DNA of 64,000 nt, taken from assembly GCF_003611035.1 (NCBI RefSeq), contig NZ_CP030033.1, positions 4,092,001-4,156,000 of the forward strand, written 5' to 3'. Shown here one piece after another: positions 62,579 to 64,000 of this stretch. Numbering within the stretch: the stretch's first letter is position 1; every line of letters begins with the position of its first letter. This stretch comes from Cryobacterium soli. GTDB taxonomy: Bacteria; Actinomycetota; Actinomycetes; Actinomycetales; Microbacteriaceae. A model generated the notes under the pieces. The model ran no database searches and was not told the origin of the DNA. It saw nothing but the letters and a program-made list of their open reading frames with translations. The position numbers and the translations under genes were made by a program.

Positions 62579-63664
62579 GTGGCGAAGGTACCCACGGTCT
62601 ACGACGTCGCCGAGCGTTCCGGCGTCTCCATCGCCACGGTCTCCCGCGTCTTTCGGTCGCCCGACACCGTACGCGAGCCCACCCGGCAACGCGTACTCGC
62701 GGCCGTGAACGACCTCGGTTACGTGCCCAGCGCCGCGGCCCGCGGGCTCGCCGCGCGCCGTACGAATGTGATCGGCCTGTTCTTCCCCGGCCACGACGAC
62801 ACGGTGCCGGACCAGCCGGTCGATTCGGCGCGCGGCGACACCGTGCCCATCGTCGACGACGATCCGGCCGGGGCGCCGGACGCCGAGAACCTCTACTTCG
62901 ACGAGGTCCTGCGCGGTGCCGAGATCGAGGCCTGGCGCCGGGGGTTCGCCCTCATGGTGGCTGCCGGGCGCGGCAATACCCGCGAGGCCCTGGTCACCGA
63001 CATCGCCGGCCGGGTCGACGGGCTGGCGGTGCTGGCCCGCACGGTACCGGACGAACTGCTCGCCTACGTGGCCCGGCGCATCCCGGTCGTGATCCTGGCC
63101 GGTGCCCAACGCGCCGACGAGTTCGACCACGTCAGCGCCAGCAACGGGCCCGGAATGCGCACCCTGGCCAACTACGTGCTGCAGTCCCACGGTGTGCACG
63201 ATGTGGTCTACATCGCCGGACCCACCGACTCGCCCGACGACGCCGAACGCCTCGCCGGCTTCCGCGACGCCCTGGCCGACTCCGGCGTGGCCGAGAGCAG
63301 CGTGCGGATCCTCCGCAGCGACTTCACCCGCGACGGCGGCCGGGCCACGGCCGCGCGCATCCTCGCCGGGCCGCACCCGCGTGGCATCCTCTGCTCCAAC
63401 GACGAGACCGCACTGGGTGTGCTCGATGTGCTCGAGCAGCGTGGCATCCGGGTGCCTGACGACATTCTGGTGACCGGGTTCGACGGCATCACCGCCGGCC
63501 GGCATTCCCGCCCCAGCCTCACCACGGTGCACCAGCCGATGGTGGAGCTCGGCCGCGCCGCCGTGCACGCCATCACCGCCCGGCTCGACGACCCCAGCCT
63601 CGAACCGCAGGCGTTCACTCTGCCCGTCGAGGTCGTGCTGCGGCAGAGCTGCCCGCGCGTCTGA
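62579..63664 (+). CDS. LacI-family transcriptional regulator
   Basis: The 361-residue regulator has an N-terminal LacI helix-turn-helix (TVYDVAERSGVSIATVSRVF) with the hinge VPSAAARGLAARRT and a periplasmic-binding-like sugar domain. An acidic insert (GDTVPIVDDDPAGAPDAENL) lies early in that domain. The start is GTG 62579 with GAGGAG six bases upstream. It should control the binding-protein gene after it, through the palindrome at 63713. The IS3 element ends 127 bases upstream. Confidence 0.92.
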   Translation: MAKVPTVYDVAERSGVSIATVSRVFRSPDTVREPTRQRVLAAVNDLGYVPSAAARGLAARRTNVIGLFFPGHDDTVPDQPVDSARGDTVPIVDDDPAGAPDAENLYFDEVLRGAEIEAWRRGFALMVAAGRGNTREALVTDIAGRVDGLAVLARTVPDELLAYVARRIPVVILAGAQRADEFDHVSASNGPGMRTLANYVLQSHGVHDVVYIAGPTDSPDDAERLAGFRDALADSGVAESSVRILRSDFTRDGGRATAARILAGPHPRGILCSNDETALGVLDVLEQRGIRVPDDILVTGFDGITAGRHSRPSLTTVHQPMVELGRAAVHAITARLDDPSLEPQAFTLPVEVVLRQSCPRV

Positions 63665-63712
63665 GTCCCAGGCGCCACCGGTTCCCCAGAGATTCTGCTT
63701 GCATTCCACGAA

Positions 63713-63726
63713 TGTATGCGCATACA
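63713..63726. promoter_or_regulatory. LacI-type operator (perfect 14-bp palindrome)
   Basis: TGTATGCGCATACA is a perfect palindrome with the TG...GC...CA layout of LacI/CebR operators. It lies 66 bases before the lipoprotein start and 49 after the regulator stop. Confidence 0.75.
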
Positions 63727-63792
63727 CTCGAATCAGATCACGCGTCCCCCCGACGCGATCAGCTCAACGACGACTGAGGAATACCGGTAGTA

Positions 63793-64000
63793 ATGATGCA
63801 ACCCACTCGATCTCGGCGCAGGTCCCGGCCGCTGGCCCGCACCCTCGCCGCCGTGGCGATGGCCGTCGCCGCCTCCACGCTCGCCGCGTGCAGTATCCAG
63901 ATCCAGAGCGCGCCCGACCCGTCCATCCCCGACGACACCATGCTCGTCGCCGCCGACAACGGCTCCCCGCTGTTCGAGAAGAACTTCAACCCGTTCATGA
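63793..64000 (+). CDS. Family 5 extracellular solute-binding lipoprotein, N-terminal part
   Basis: The gene runs off the window. A basic start (MMQPTRSRRRSRPLARTL), a hydrophobic stretch and lipobox LAAC (Cys33) show a lipoprotein. The mature start, ending NGSPLFEKNFNPFM, resembles family 5 binding proteins for oligosaccharides or peptides, such as beta-glucoside systems controlled by LacI regulators. ATG 63793 and ATG 63796 are both possible starts. Only 69 residues are visible. Confidence 0.75.
   Translation, partial: MMQPTRSRRRSRPLARTLAAVAMAVAASTLAACSIQIQSAPDPSIPDDTMLVAADNGSPLFEKNFNPFM

Overview
The window is a stretch of high-GC actinobacterial chromosome. The gene content points to Microbacteriaceae, close to Cryobacterium, but that placement is inferred from family resemblance and no search was run. 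Supporting signs are a mycothiol conjugate amidase and probable mycothiol synthesis genes, actinobacterial families DUF501, DUF4245 and DUF4307, a DtxR/IdeR-type iron box, prfB without a frameshift, and very frequent 4-base start/stop overlaps that couple neighbouring genes.

Layout. 1-3.6 kb: end of a FtsB/DivIC-like septum gene, DUF501, a membrane-anchored subtilase and a type II NADH dehydrogenase. 3.66 kb: a tRNA with a UAA anticodon but no long variable arm. 3.8-6.0 kb: a large exported Ig-like/multi-span membrane protein. 6.2-10.9 kb: a tightly packed cluster of TetR regulator, PLP racemase-like enzyme, sugar-lactone oxidase and a GH1 homologue that has lost its catalytic nucleophile. 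10.9-14 kb: an ABC-2 exporter, LemA and an M48 protease. 14-19.3 kb: a YcaQ-type DNA glycosylase and a four-gene ABC importer. 19.3-28.5 kb: housekeeping and envelope genes (AI-2E family transporter, ilvA, greA, DUF4307, mca, TrhA/hemolysin III, cis-prenyltransferase, class V aminotransferase, PIN-PhoH). 28.5-42.6 kb: central metabolism and core functions (fumC, carbonic anhydrase, xseBA, ispH, fba, glpX, an MFS permease, prfB, ftsEX).

The second half is more mosaic. smpB (42.6 kb) and the tmRNA gene ssrA (46.6 kb) are separated by a probably frameshifted DUF222/HNH gene and a complete IS110-family element. After ssrA come a class II glutamine amidotransferase and an iron-siderophore block: binding protein, two permeases and ATPase behind a DtxR-like box, followed by a siderophore-interacting reductase coupled to a PIG-L deacetylase and an MshA-like glycosyltransferase. 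Then come a GDSL/GAF-like fusion, a small lipoprotein, a hisN-type phosphatase, tRNA-Lys, msrA, an M23 peptidase and DUF2252. An IS3-family element (about 60.9-62.45 kb) sits just upstream of a LacI regulator. A perfect 14-bp palindrome and the start of a family 5 sugar- or peptide-binding lipoprotein close the window.

Working together: Mca, MshA-like and PIG-L proteins suggest mycothiol metabolism; fba and glpX are divergent glycolysis/gluconeogenesis genes; smpB and ssrA form the trans-translation system; ftsE, ftsX and the septum gene serve division. The best candidates for something undescribed are the TetR/racemase/lactone oxidase/inactive-GH1 cluster, the class I-shaped UAA tRNA and the three-hairpin leader before the PIN-PhoH gene.
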